Positions 10,282-21,161 of a stretch of DNA of 64,000 nucleotides are shown piece after piece (position 1 is the stretch's first letter; the number at the start of each line of letters is the position of its first letter). The position numbers were made by a program, and so were the translations under genes. A model generated the notes under the pieces. That model was not told the origin of the DNA. It made no database searches and saw nothing but the letters and a program-made list of their open reading frames with translations. The stretch is from Pisolithus tinctorius (lineage: Eukaryota > Basidiomycota > Agaricomycetes > Boletales > Pisolithaceae). Location of the stretch: positions 32,999 to 96,998 of the forward strand of contig JANFAH010000118.1 of the NCBI GenBank assembly GCA_024663395.1, given 5' to 3'.

Positions 10282-13200
10282 GCCCAAAGGACTCTGCCCG
10301 TATCCAAGGAATGAGATCTCCTCCGCCATTTGCCATTGACAGTGGGGCGAGAATGCCACTGACTTGCCCTTGAAGTTACTCTCTGACCATGCGGGGGAGT
10401 GCATGTTATACGGCGTCATTGCCACGCCGCTGTCCACATGCGTAGCAAGTATATTTTGCACTGGCAAACGATGGGATCTTGTAGTGTGTCAATGCCCAGT
10501 GCGATACGACATCAAAGGCACTCGTACCCATGGGCGCGAGCTGGCCGAACATTACATTTTCTGTGATGCCATGACAATCATCCTTTTCACCAACGACAGT
10601 GGCTTCCATCAAAATCTCCACCGTTTCCTCAAACGAGCAAGGCATTGGGACACCAGTTCTAGCTGGAGCTTCGACTCGATTTCCTCATCCGAGATGGCAA
10701 AGAATTCCACGAACTCGGAGTCTTCTTCAATTACGGTGGATGTAGGGTCGGGGTCGTACCAAATCTCGACTGCAGCAGTTACAGTCCGAAGCGACCCGGG
10801 CAACATCAGACTCCAAGTATATGGAAAGCAGAGGTGTTTTGATATTGGTGACGACATTGGTAATTTCTTTTGAACCGGATGCACCGATCGTAACATTCTT
10901 GCTGGATACGCAGGTGTAATGGAAGGTGTTAAGTGACATCTGAGTAACTGGTTCACCAATGGATTGGGCGACAAGGGTACTGCACATTTCTCCAGGGTTG
11001 ACAAGGGATTGGTTGAACTTCGCCTGGATCCCACCCAACACCCACTCAGACACTTCACAGTTGAGATGGAACTCTTCTAACACACGGCAAGTAGCGAGTG
11101 TGGCTCGTACATGCAAGCAGAAGGTCACCAAAGCGCTCGCCTGCGCTTCCCTACCGAGTTCATCATCGTCCAGCAGAGCCAGGAGCCTCTCTGTGAGTTG
11201 GTGGACTGCGTTGACAATGTACGCTGGTGCGAGGTCACTAGGCTTGTGGCAGTCGATGTGAAAGATCTGAACGGCATTCTAAGTGATACGATGCGGATTG
11301 ACAGGCATGTGGTGGGGAGTAAGGTTGTCTGCACGAAGGAAAATGAACCACCACAATTCGGGATGATCCTGTACGGGTCAACTGTATTCTTCGTCAAGCT
11401 TCACTTGCAACTCAAGGGAGCTGTTGTCGATACCGATCTGCAGAACTCCAGGAAGCGTCACCTCCTTGTCCGTGACGTCAACACGGACTTTGTGCTCGAA
11501 CTCCCTATCCTGAGCTCGAACGCGCCAATCCTTTGGTGCTCGATGAATGTGCCATCCTTCTCACCCTCTCCATATATGAGCTGGATGAGGTCGCCCAACA
11601 AATTGCACACTGTATGTCACAGCAGACCGTGACGTCCTCTAGCGCCTTGACAAGACATTGTTAGATGTAGCTTGTCTCCGCCGTTTTGACAGCGGTATTG
11701 ACAAGACCTTCTTGACCAATACACCATGGAAAAAGAACTCCTGGGGGGAGGTCAGACCGCACAGATATGAACTCCCCTCGCCTCCAGACTAAAGTCATCC
11801 TTAGTGAAGTGAGTTAACGTCTGATAGCAGAAGCCGAATGGTGTACGCTTTCCTTCTACACTCTGCCGCCTGACATAGGTGGACATCTGCGAGACATTGC
11901 TGTATGAATCTGTAGATCCTGCACTGACCATCTGCTTGACATTGTCATCCTCTTTCAAGTGCTCCTGCGCGTATCGACCAGACTGGTCACGGCCAAGGCT
12001 AAGTTCACGTTCCACTATACTGAAGGATTCTCAGATAATCATGCCGGGTGTGACCTTCAAGCGGTTGCGATATGCGTCATCGATGATCTCCTGGACCCTG
12101 TGCTCCTTCTCTGCAATTTTTTCGGTGATGAAGCTCACTACTTTCGGTCCAGAAAAAGTATCACCAATGCCGATACTGAAACCATTATGGCAAAGCCCAT
12201 AGTTGATGACCCTCTGCATACCAGTGAAGACTTGAAGTGGGGCCGAGACCTTTCTCACAGAAGGCAACAAGTATGGGACCACCTTGGGTCGCGCTGGCCG
12301 CCTTTTTGTCAACGATGCCATACAGAATTTCACCATTGTCGACCATCATGCCATCGTCAAGGATTGGGTTCAATGTTTTCTAATCCAATGCACGACGAAT
12401 ATTGAATCCACACGGAATAGCCATGCTCAGAATTTATTCACCTATCCAGAGAGGCTTTGGCTTGATAATGGCTGGCAGCAGGACATGACCATCCCAATTA
12501 GGTACCCAGAGGAGAATGTTTTGAACTTGGTTCCAGTCAGGGAACATGTCCCGCAGCATGTACTTGCGGATACCGCACAGCATATCCTGCGCGACACCCA
12601 CAAGGAGTTTGTCAGCTTATGGCGAAATGATCTGATTCAAACAGCATCAGCGACGAAGAATAGACGATGGAGGGCATGCACGAACCTGCAGCGTACCAAT
12701 GCAATCTGTGATGATTCTGCACAAGTCTCAGACTGTGGTATACTGAACAATGATTATGAACACACACAACTGGTAACTAACAACCTTGGACTTACTGCAT
12801 GTTCATCTCGTCACCACCGAAATCAGCATTATAAGGGGACCTCACGGAGGGGTTCAGGCGGGAGGCTAGAAAAGTTGTCAGCATGAGGAACTCTGAGACA
12901 TCTAAGAGCTTACTCGAGTAGGGCATCAGCTTCACCTGGTGACTCATATTTAAGGATATAGCCAACCCCCCGTCCTTCAAAAGTCGTCCTACTATCCAAC
13001 CGTATTGGAGAAACGCATCGACACTTGCAGTGCTGCAAGTCAATACATTCTCCGGTATCCCTGACATCGTATCTTGCTCCTGGATAAGTCGAGAGCCCAT
13101 TCCGAACGAGTTCTTGCAGGTAAGCAATGTTGTACGGGTCACTACACAGAGACATTAGCGACAACCCCACCACCATCTGTCGATACGTACCTTGTTCAGG

Positions 13201-13403
13201 GTACGTAGGACTCATGCCTATACTTATGGAAACACCAGCTTCGTCCAGTTCCAAGTTTGGGTCACCAGTGATGACCATGCGGGTGGAGAAGTCCACACGT
13301 TCACCCATCAGGTTGCCACGTAGATGTCCTTCTTTGTCCTTTAGCCATACCCGGATGGCTTTCACAGGTCGGCCTGAGTTCTGGAGGGCTTGAGGGGTAC
13401 CGG
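10282..13403 (-). pseudogene. RPB1: RNA polymerase II largest subunit (RPB1) copy, main fragment
   Basis: Colinear RPB1 sequence on the minus strand. It has [19 protein letters not shown] and [20 protein letters not shown] (domain 2, near 13400-13290) and NPILDDGMMVDNGEILYG (near 12370). Further on are [26 protein letters not shown], the bridge-helix part near 11700, [20 protein letters not shown] (near 10950), and the linker before the CTD with GYGQSPLG ending near 10282. It is a pseudogene: repeated frame changes (11400-11750, 12300-12700), stops such as TAA for Gln near 12440, and no CTD. The metal-binding NADFDGD motif reads NADFGGDEM near 12800. The N-terminal continuation lies at 23524-23940 on the far side of LTR element A. 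It is presumably a duplicate; a working RPB1 must exist elsewhere. Confidence 0.85.
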
Positions 13404-13864
13404 TGTAGGAATAGGTAAAATAGATGTACCTATAATGGTAATAGTCAGTAATGGGCGAGTTTAGTGCTCGACCCAAAAGGGAGGTTCTCTCTGGAGAAAG
13501 AAGTGTAGTAAAAGTAAAAAATGCGAACTAGAAAAAAAGATACTTAGCTGTGCCTGTCTAATACTCTTGCCAGTCCTCCTGGCACTTTGGGTACTCCCCA
13601 AAGTAATAAATCTAACTTTGAAAACTTGCCAAAATGCGAGACTAAATCACCCTACTACTGAGGGCCTGTGACATGTACTTGGTTGTTATGGTAAACTGAA
13701 CTTGCGCGAACACAGCACATGTGCTTAGTCAGCGACGCGGCTGCTCGTCACCAAGTCCAGGGGTACAAACACAAAAACAAAGGCAAGAAATAAAACAAGT
13801 CCTTCCACCCCTAAACTCCCGACCAAGACGGATTCTCCTAGGGAACTCGAACTCGTTCCCTACA
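13404..13864 (-). repeat. 3' LTR of element A
   Basis: 461 bp, identical by eye to 23063-23523. On the plus strand it runs from TGTAGGAATAGG to TCGTTCCCTACA. It is preceded by CCGG at 13400-13403 and followed, inside the element, by TCCGAGGGGTGG, the counterpart of the pre-LTR stretch in element B. Confidence 0.92.
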
Positions 13865-14980
13865 TCCGAGGGGTGGTTTAGAACTCGACCGTCCTCGGTC
13901 GCTCTCCTCCTCGCATGAACATCCTCATCCTCGCATCTGCTTCCCTCGACCTCACCACATATCCTCATGCCCTTCAAACACAACTCTTTGCCCCTAACCT
14001 CCTCACTACTTGAACATGACCCCCCTCCTTCCCAAAACACGCTCCTGATCTCGCTGAACAACCCTCTTCATCCTCAAAACCTCTCGCCCTCAAACACAAC
14101 CCTTTCCACCTGCAAAGTGCCACCTGGCCTCTCGAACACACACCCTGCCTCTCGAACACTCCCCTCAAGGCCCAAACCTCAAACCAAAAGACGACGGAGA
14201 TAATCTCCAGGCAAGCGAACAAGTGAGTAATAAATCGAGTGCAGAGCGAGTCAATGACAGCTCTTCGAGGCACAGTCTTTGTGCGAAACAGTAACAGAGT
14301 GTAATGCAGCTCAGCGGATGCTGGCCCTCTACGAGGCAGCTCGAAGACTTATATATGTACCTAAAACAAATCTCGATCAGTCATGTATTTACTATCCTTA
14401 TATGCATATGTGCTCTCGACTACTGCTCGTCCTTAAGACGATTTAGCACCAAGAAAAACAATGGAACTCGAAACTATAAGTCGGGGTGAGTAGAACCACC
14501 CAAAGACTACTGCGACTTGGTTGAATGATTTCGCTCGAAGCAAAACTCAAATGAAAGAAAAACCATATATATACGCTCACCGGGACCTTCGCTCCGTCCA
14601 CCTGTCCCATTCCTATTTCACAGTCTCGACTCGCTGTGCACGCGCGCCCTTGATTTCTCATACTTCGTCCAGTACTTCGTCTGGTCTCCATCTGGTGGCC
14701 AAAGCCCTTGCGCTAAGTATCGCTGAGCGACTTCGAGTCGCCTGTCTTCATTCACTACTTTTTCACTGCTAGAAACCAAGTACTTCAATGTAGCACATGT
14801 TTGAGCTCTAATAAAACCTGTCACCTTTAGTTTGTAGATCCTTGAGCCTCCTTCGGAGATAGGTCTTCGACCCCGACGGGTGTATGCACTGACTTCGTTC
14901 GATCTTGACCTCGAGAAGCTTTCACAGTCGAGGTTTGTCCTCGCAACTTGGCAGTCACCCTTGACCACAGCCGACCGTTC
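13865..14980. other. 3' internal region of element A without clear gene
   Basis: CpG-rich sequence with many CTCGA and TTCGA motifs. No protein family was recognised. It probably encodes or once encoded the tail of the repetitive element A protein, or is untranslated. Confidence 0.4.
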
Positions 14981-17900
14981 GCATTCGCACTTGTCAAATA
15001 CCCTAACACCAATCATTTGTAAGTAACTTGTCACAAAAACCAAAGGAGATGAAGAGCGTTTGGGCTCTGGGTGTGAATTCATGTCGCTTCGAACGTGTTG
15101 AGTGCTACTTTGTTTTTCTGGCAGTTGATCCGCTTCGAGGTGACTTAAAACTTCGCCCGTACTTCGTAGTCTTTCGCGCACTCTAGAATAACCCGGCCAT
15201 AAGTAAAACACTTGGAGACAAAAATAAAACTTTGGGCCATTGAGCCCTCTCAGCGCGTCTCTGAGATCTCTTGCATGTCTTGCACGGTCTTGTGCTGCTG
15301 CAGCTAGCCATCATAGGTCAATCCGAAGCCTTCGTACTTGTAAGCGCAGTTGTCCTCGGCTGAAGTCATCGCATATCCTAATATAAAGCAGTCATAAGTA
15401 AAGCAGCTCAAAGTAAAAACTGAACATCGAGCTGTTGTGCTCACTCTGTGTGACTCGGATGCTTCTTGCATGCCGCACACCCTCTCGTCTACTCAAACTT
15501 GCACCTTCATCTTCTCCTTCAGACAGCAGAGGCCGCGCATCGATCTCGTTGTACGTTTTAGATCTGTGGGTACTTTGCTCGAAGCTGATAGTGGACCCTC
15601 GTATAGCAATCGCCATTTGTCGTAGGTACCTGTTTCCCCTAGAATAACGCAGACGTAAGTAAGGCATTTCGAAATCAAAACGAAAACTCGAGCTGTCGAG
15701 CTCAGGGTCTGCGCCCATCATGCTTTGCCTCCCTCGAATGATGCTTCCTATTTTGCGCGGCTGTCGATCCACATCCAGTCCTGTCGTCGTTGCTAATATC
15801 CGCCGTGCCACCTCCCAGCCTTCATCATTGAACATCTCTTTCCCTTCGATACTGTGCTGTAACGTTAGCATTCTTTCTCTCACATACTGTACCCATTCCC
15901 CCCATTTGTAGTAGCATCGTTGCGCCGCACTGCGTTGCTCCACACCGACAGTCTGCTGTCCCTTCTCATATGCCACTTCCCATTCTTGAATCCTAGCCAC
16001 TTGGACAGCGCTTGTACTCCTTCGCATATACCGAGTTTTCCTACAATAACACAGTAGTAAGTGAAACGGCACAAAATAAAAGAGAACGAGGGAGCTGTTG
16101 AGCTCGGTGCTTGAATCTCCTATGGTTCTCCTCCATCGAATGTCTGTTGTCGCTTCAAACGACCATCGCTTAACCACGACCCGTGATACCATCATTTGTA
16201 CTCCTATCACCTTCTGCAGTCGCGTGTATGTATCTTGTATCTTTGGGCTTGACAGCCATTGCTCGCACTCGTCGAATAGTTCTGTAACTTCTAAGATATA
16301 TATCGGTTTTCCATTTGTGATGAAGGACGCTTGCTCATCGGCTCGAGAATGGACAACGAAGCCTGTAGGTTCACATGGGTCGAATGGGGTGTTGTACGCG
16401 GATAGGATGGATTCAGCGTTGGGTGGTGGTGTGACATAGGGACCGAGTGTCCGCATCATGCAGTGACATTCGGTTGTGGCACATATGGGAGGGAGAGCGC
16501 GGTGTAGAGATTCGTTGAGCTTTGCTGTTGCGCCCTCAGGGTCTAGTCTAGGTTCGCTCGACATGGTAGAGGAGCAGGAGGGAGGAAGAACGAGCTCGTT
16601 CCCAGCGAGTAGGATCGTGCGTGCGATGTTCCCGTTGTAGGTACAATCGAACAGACTTCCGCTGCCACCTATCTGGCTGTCTCTGGACCCGAACACCCCC
16701 GCAGGACGTAACGCGATGGTCAACAGCCCATCCTTTCCATTTGCCTCTAGCACGATCTTCTCTCCCTGGGCTTTGGAATCATTATACGCGTCGAACGGCT
16801 TCTCCAGATAGGGCACTCGTTCGTCGACATTCACGACGTCGGTGCTGTCAAATACGACGCCTGTGGAACTCGTGTAGACAAGCTTACGGACACCGGCTGT
16901 GATGGCTCCGTCGATGATGGCTCGGGTGCCTTCGACGTAACCCCTGAAGTAGATGGAGGGGTCTTTCGTGCCTCGCCGTAGTAAGGCATTCTGTACAATA
17001 TATGCAACGCCTGATTTGTTCAATATATCCAACACGTCCCGTTCGTCTGTGATGTCTTCCAAATAAAACGAAGCATGGCCATGATGTCTCTGCACAATAT
17101 CCAACACGGGGACGGTGTCTCCCCTCGCCAACTGTTCGATGGTTCGTCAACCTATAAACTCGCTTTGATTGGCAGTAAGGTAAGTGTCTTCTTCTTGAAG
17201 GGACGCAGTCGCAGGTTGTCTCGATCAGGACCTTTGTACTGTAAGCACATCAACACTCAAGGATTCGTTGATGCTCTGTAAAAATTCGCGATCCCTAAAA
17301 TGCGGTAGCTGTAAGTTAAATGTTTCAAAGAAAAATTTAAAATTCAGGCCATCAGGCCCACTCGATGTGACTTCGACACTTCTCGCACGTCTTGCTTCTT
17401 GTTGCGACTTCAAACCTCGCCATCGCACTGCTCTTGTGGCATTTCGCAGTCGCTGTACTTGTCGCTCTGTATGTTGATACCTTGCTTCTTCGAAGTCGTT
17501 GTCTATCCTAAAGTAACCTAACTGTGAGTAAAAAGCCGTGCCACTAAAATCGAAACTTGGGCCATCGCACTCAGCATCCATGTCTGTCGAATCTTGTATC
17601 TTCGGTGATCGTTGCCATAGATCGAACTGTAGTCTTCGTAGTTGTTTTGCCGTACTTCGTTCGTGGTTTGTTGTAGCTTCGTTGATACCTTGTAAAAAGT
17701 CACACTCCCTAAAACGGCATAGGTGTAAGTAAAACAGCTTAAAGACAACACTAAGACTTGGGCCTTGGAGCCCACTTGGTGTGGTTTCAACACTGTCTGC
17801 ACACCGTGCATCTTGCTCCGAGTCCGAATTCCTCTGTCACGCTGCCATTTGTAGCAGTTCTTGTATACGAGTCCGCAGAGGTGCTCCAAACATTCCTCTT

Positions 17901-18640
17901 GTGACTCTTCTTGGTTTCGCTCGTTGCTCCGTAAGTTGCTGCGTCCTTTCTTCTGATTCATTGTCTATTCTAGAAAAATGTACCTGTAAGTGAAAAGTTA
18001 TGAAACAAAAACAAAAACTTGAGTCGTCGGGCTCCATTTCCACGTTCGTCAGATGTTGTATCCTCGACGATCGCTGTTGACGTTCGAGCATAGGTTCTTG
18101 AGCCTTGATCACAGGGACGCTGGTTGCATTTCATCGCAAGTGTCTGCTGTCCATTGCACCTCGCTCCCAGTGAATGGCTGTTTTAGCCTTGTGTGGCCAC
18201 TGCTCTGTTTCGAGCCTTGTTGTCGTTGTTGTCGCTGTCACTGTAGTCGCTGTCATTGTCCCTTGTACCGCGATCGTTGTCCATCGTAGACATCTGGCCT
18301 CCCTAGAGTAGGGCAGATGTAAGTAAAATGTTCTGAAATATGAACGAACCTGTGAGCCGTTGGGCTCTCCATCTGCATTCCCCATGCCCCAATTCCATTG
18401 AGTGGCACATCCGATCTTGCTTGGCCATCGATCTGCGCTAAGTCTAGTCGTTGTCGTTTCTCTTCTCGCTGTCGCCGTCGCTCGTTCGTAGTCCATCATT
18501 GACCTTCTTTGTATCGTGATCATCGCTGTTTGTCGTAGATAGCCGTTTTCCCTAGAATACTGACAATGTAAGTAAGGCGTTTCGAAACCAAAACGAACCT
18601 TCGAGCCATCGAGCTCAGTACCCGTGCTCGTCGCACATCG
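14980..18640 (-). repeat. Array of about 11 intron-like repeat cores in element A
   Basis: A conserved core of about 65-70 nt recurs near 15000, 15190, 15385, 15650, 16040, 17300, 17520, 17720, 17985, 18315 and 18560. On the minus strand it reads roughly GAGCTCGAYGGCTC, a T-rich GTTYGTTTT segment, YTTTACTTACA, then TTATTCTAG followed by GG. That resembles a short fungal intron: branch-like CTTAC about 18 nt before a TAG acceptor. Several copies have a usable donor (CAG followed by GTTCGT near 18355). Spacers between cores are 200-350 nt and encode related peptides with a WGEW motif. The ERG26 fragment at 16111-17190 sits inside the array. Two CpG-decayed copies are at 38775 and 39148. Confidence 0.7.
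16111..17190 (-). pseudogene. ERG26: Captured ERG26 fragment (sterol C-3 dehydrogenase)
   Basis: The minus strand reads ARGDTVPVLDIVQRHHGHAS, FYLEDITDERDVLDIL, KLVYTSSTGVVFDSTDVVNV, then the SDR active-site segment FDAYNDSKAQGEKIVLEA (YxxxK intact) and LTIALRPAGVFG. The basidiomycete-type tail has ICATTECHCM, GPYVTPPPNAESIL and NTPFDP. This matches the 3-beta-hydroxysteroid dehydrogenase family; ERG26 removes the C-4 carboxyl during ergosterol synthesis. It is not a working gene. The N-terminal GxxGxxG nucleotide-binding part is absent, the catalytic region after GVFG is shortened, and the frame runs on into repeat sequence down to 15392. It lies in the same orientation as element A, inside its repeat array, which indicates capture by the element. 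Confidence 0.8.
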
Positions 18641-18754
18641 TTCCCACCGGACGGCACCCCCAACCTCGTACGGCCGTTTATCTGTGCTAAGTAGGGTCGT
18701 TGTCGTCGTTGCTGTCGCTTGGGATGCTGCTGTTGTCGTCCTTACTGCTGCCGC
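18131..18754 (-). CDS. Repetitive Thr-rich coding region of element A, continuing the Gag frame
   Basis: Open on the minus strand from the edge of element X (18754) to 18131. It is rich in Thr/Ala (TTTLLSTDKRPYEV) and includes two repeat cores read through in frame (FETPYLHCQYSRENGYLRQ, FRTFYLHLPYSREARCLRW). If X is removed with one copy of its CCGC duplication, this frame joins directly to the frame that leaves Gag near 20600. Whether the cores are translated or spliced out is open. Function unknown. Confidence 0.45.
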   Translation of the reverse strand, partial: AAAVRTTTAASQATATTTTTLLSTDKRPYEVGGAVRWERCATSTGTELDGSKVRFGFETPYLHCQYSRENGYLRQTAMITIQRRSMMDYERATATARRETTTTRLSADRWPSKIGCATQWNWGMGNADGEPNGSQVRSYFRTFYLHLPYSREARCLRWTTIAVQGTMTATTVTATTTTTRLETEQWPHKAKTAIHWERGAMDSRHLR

Positions 18755-20593
18755 TGTCACACACCAAAGGTGTTGTGGACATGGTTACAGCTGACTCTGC
18801 CTAACTCGTTGACGAGTTGCGCACAATGCCCAAGCATGCAGATGAAGACTAAAGGCCTCATGTGAAGAAAGACTGTTGGACGTGAACAGTCATCCTTCGC
18901 ACAAGAACGAGTCATCAGTGCTAAAGAGAAAAGAGGAAGCGAGTTAAGCGCGCATTAAAAGTTTTTAGCGCCCGTGTACGGCATTCCGGTTTCCATCATA
19001 TCTCCGCCGTTTCCAAAGATATCAACTCGGTTTGCATGCTCGCTTAAAGTGCTCAGCCCCACGATTCTTCCTTCCAAATTTGGAGAGGATCCTCGCACCC
19101 TATGCGTTTCTACAGCACTCCATCCATCAGACGCTCATTTCGCTAAGTCCATCAATCATGGCCACCTCTTCGTCGATCATCTCGCTTGTCTCATTTGCCA
19201 GAGACAGTGGCTACGTATATCTGCCAGGCATTCCCACCAGCTTCCGTCCTGAAGCCCCCTGGTTCATCCCGTCATTGTCAGCCCCGTCTCGTCCCATGCA
19301 GCTTGGTCAGCGTGTTCTCCTTGTCAGTACGACTTCCAGAAGGATGTTCTTTGGTCGCCTCAGGTCTGTCACTCGGTTAGAAAGGTCTTATGTGGTCGTT
19401 TCAGTCTCCCCAGTTGATGAAGCATATGGATCGTTCCTTCCTGCTCCCTGCACCGTCTTTATTCCGGTCTCGTCCATCATTCTTCCCACATTGCGACAGC
19501 TGCAGTATAATCTACTGTCCTCCAGCCTCCCTGATCGCATTCATGACGAGTATGACATGCATCTTGCCTTCCTACTGCAAGATCCAGCAGAAGACGTCCC
19601 TCCTTCTCCTCCTCCTCCATCAGAACCCCGTCCATGAAGTTTTTGTTAACTTCGCTGAGAGGATGGAAGGGTGGGAGACGCGATCGCGTATGCTCTCATT
19701 GCCCCACAGACCCCCAATGCCCTAGCCCCCTTTGACGCCTGACTCATGCCCTTCAATTCTGGAATTAATACTTCCCTATCTGGAAACACCATCCATCTGT
19801 CATGCCATCTTTGGGTCTAGAGATGTCTCCGCCGAGATCTGACTTGCATCACCACCCCCTAATGTGATATCAGTGCGCTTACTCAGTTTCTGACTCCATT
19901 TGACTCATTCTGTGATATTTTGACTATCCTTGACTCGTTCATTGCCAATACTTACCAATCCTCCTTGCTTGCTTACTTTTCATTTCTCGCTTACTCATCA
20001 TGATTACTCAGTCCTTACTCATTACTTACCAAGTGTTTGTGCCTTGTTTGTCACAAGCTGTGCTCCCCCCATAGTATATAAACCCCCATGTACTTAGCTA
20101 CCCAGAATCAATTCAGAAGCAGTCCAGCAGTCAGTCCAGTGCCTATCTCATCGTCGACAGTTGAGGCTCCACGAAGGGGTCTATCTGTCATCATTTGTAT
20201 ACTTGGTAGTTGAGGCTCATTTGGAAGAGTCTACCTGCCTCCATTATTCATCTGAAGCTTCCTCTTAGTCAGCAGTCTTTGTCATCCCTCCACTCCTGCG
20301 TAACTCGTCATCGACTTGCGCCAGGAGCACATCTTATTAAAGTCCATCATCCCAAGTCCTTTCAGCTGAACACCTTTGCTCTGTTCAGCATCCCCCATCC
20401 AATCATCACTTGCTTGTCTTCTCCTGCGTAACTCGTCGTCGACTTGCGCTAGGAGCACCTGCCATTGAAACTCCCCCCACTTTAGGTTTCTCTGCACTCC
20501 AGGTTCCGCGGAGGCAAACCACCACTCGCTTTTATTTGTCTTTTGGTGTTGGATTTGTTTGGTTTTCACCAGCATTCCACACTTTGACTCACA
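18755..20593 (+). mobile_element. Element X, copy 1: 1.84-kb LTR-like insertion
   Basis: Starts TGTCACACACCAAAGG and ends CACACTTTGACTCACA (TG...CA), flanked by the 4-bp repeat CCGC (18751-18754 and 20594-20597). It has a TATA-like AGTATATAAACCCCC near 20070 and an ORF at about 19158-19637. No pol genes. It is most simply a very long solo LTR; a short non-autonomous element is the alternative. Related copies are at 49960-51809 (reverse) and 63715-64000 (partial). Confidence 0.75.
19158..19637 (+). CDS. ORF inside element X, unknown protein
   Basis: From an ATG near 19158 it reads MATSSSIISLVSFARDSGYV, with conserved blocks PMQLGQRVLLVSTTSRRMFF and RLERSYVVVSVSPVDEAYGS, and a Pro-rich end. 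The open frame extends upstream to 19032. The reverse copy at 51068-51440 keeps the same protein, mostly with Arg to His and Pro to Ser or Leu changes expected from CpG decay, then shifts frame near 51070. An ORF inside an LTR-like unit is odd. I recognise no domain. Confidence 0.4.
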   Translation: MATSSSIISLVSFARDSGYVYLPGIPTSFRPEAPWFIPSLSAPSRPMQLGQRVLLVSTTSRRMFFGRLRSVTRLERSYVVVSVSPVDEAYGSFLPAPCTVFIPVSSIILPTLRQLQYNLLSSSLPDRIHDEYDMHLAFLLQDPAEDVPPSPPPPSEPRP

Positions 20594-20727
20594 CCGCCAT
20601 TGCTCGTAATCGTGGTAACTTCCATACGGTACGCCACTCGCCCCATTCTTCATATCTGATTGTCGCAATCTTGCGTAGTCGGTCTATAACTCTAGAGTCG
20701 TCAGTATGTAGTATTACTTGAGTGCGC

Positions 20728-21161
20728 TGTAGGGAGTAAGTACTCCCTACTGAGGTAATTTAATTATTTTATCTTTTCTATTGTGTTTTTGCTTTGATTT
20801 ACATTAGTGATACTTAGCCTACATTTGTGGCGCATTTTTGGTGGCTTAGTCAGCATTTTTGCGCACTAGTGTAGGTCTACAGTACACAACAAAAAAAAAA
20901 AAAAAAACCAGACTGCGAGACAGCAAAATCGAAGACTGCGAACGAAAGACAGCAAAAGCCCTCACTGGGGCACCCCTAGACGACCCTCCAGATGCCATTA
21001 TTTGCTCATTCCCTACTCCATTCGTTCTGACCAACTCTATCCACTCCTTCACCCTCTTTCCTCAATCCAAGCTCAGAGTCCCTTCGGGTCGAACTAGACC
21101 CATTCCTATCAAGCCCTAGGAGTCCCCTACAGTCCCTAGGATCGCTAAATACCTAACTTAC
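20728..21161. mobile_element. Solo LTR inserted in element A Gag
   Basis: 434 bp, TGTAGGGAGTAAGTACTCCC to CTAACTTACA, flanked by GCGC on both sides (20724-20727 and 21162-21165). It resembles the LTR at 2918 (shared TGTAGGGA start and GGCTTAGTCAGCA). It interrupts the Gag frame of element A; the frame continues on the other side after removal of the LTR and one GCGC. Confidence 0.8.

Noticed and set aside
10282..13403. Functional second RNA polymerase II subunit
   Set aside because: Several frame changes and stops, a lost catalytic Asp and no CTD.
15392..17131. 579-codon minus-strand frame as a complete dehydrogenase gene
   Set aside because: Only the first 340 codons resemble ERG26, the nucleotide-binding N-terminus is missing, and the rest is repeat sequence of element A.
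14980..18640. CRISPR-like array
   Set aside because: The DNA is eukaryotic, and repeats are diverged with long variable coding-like spacers.
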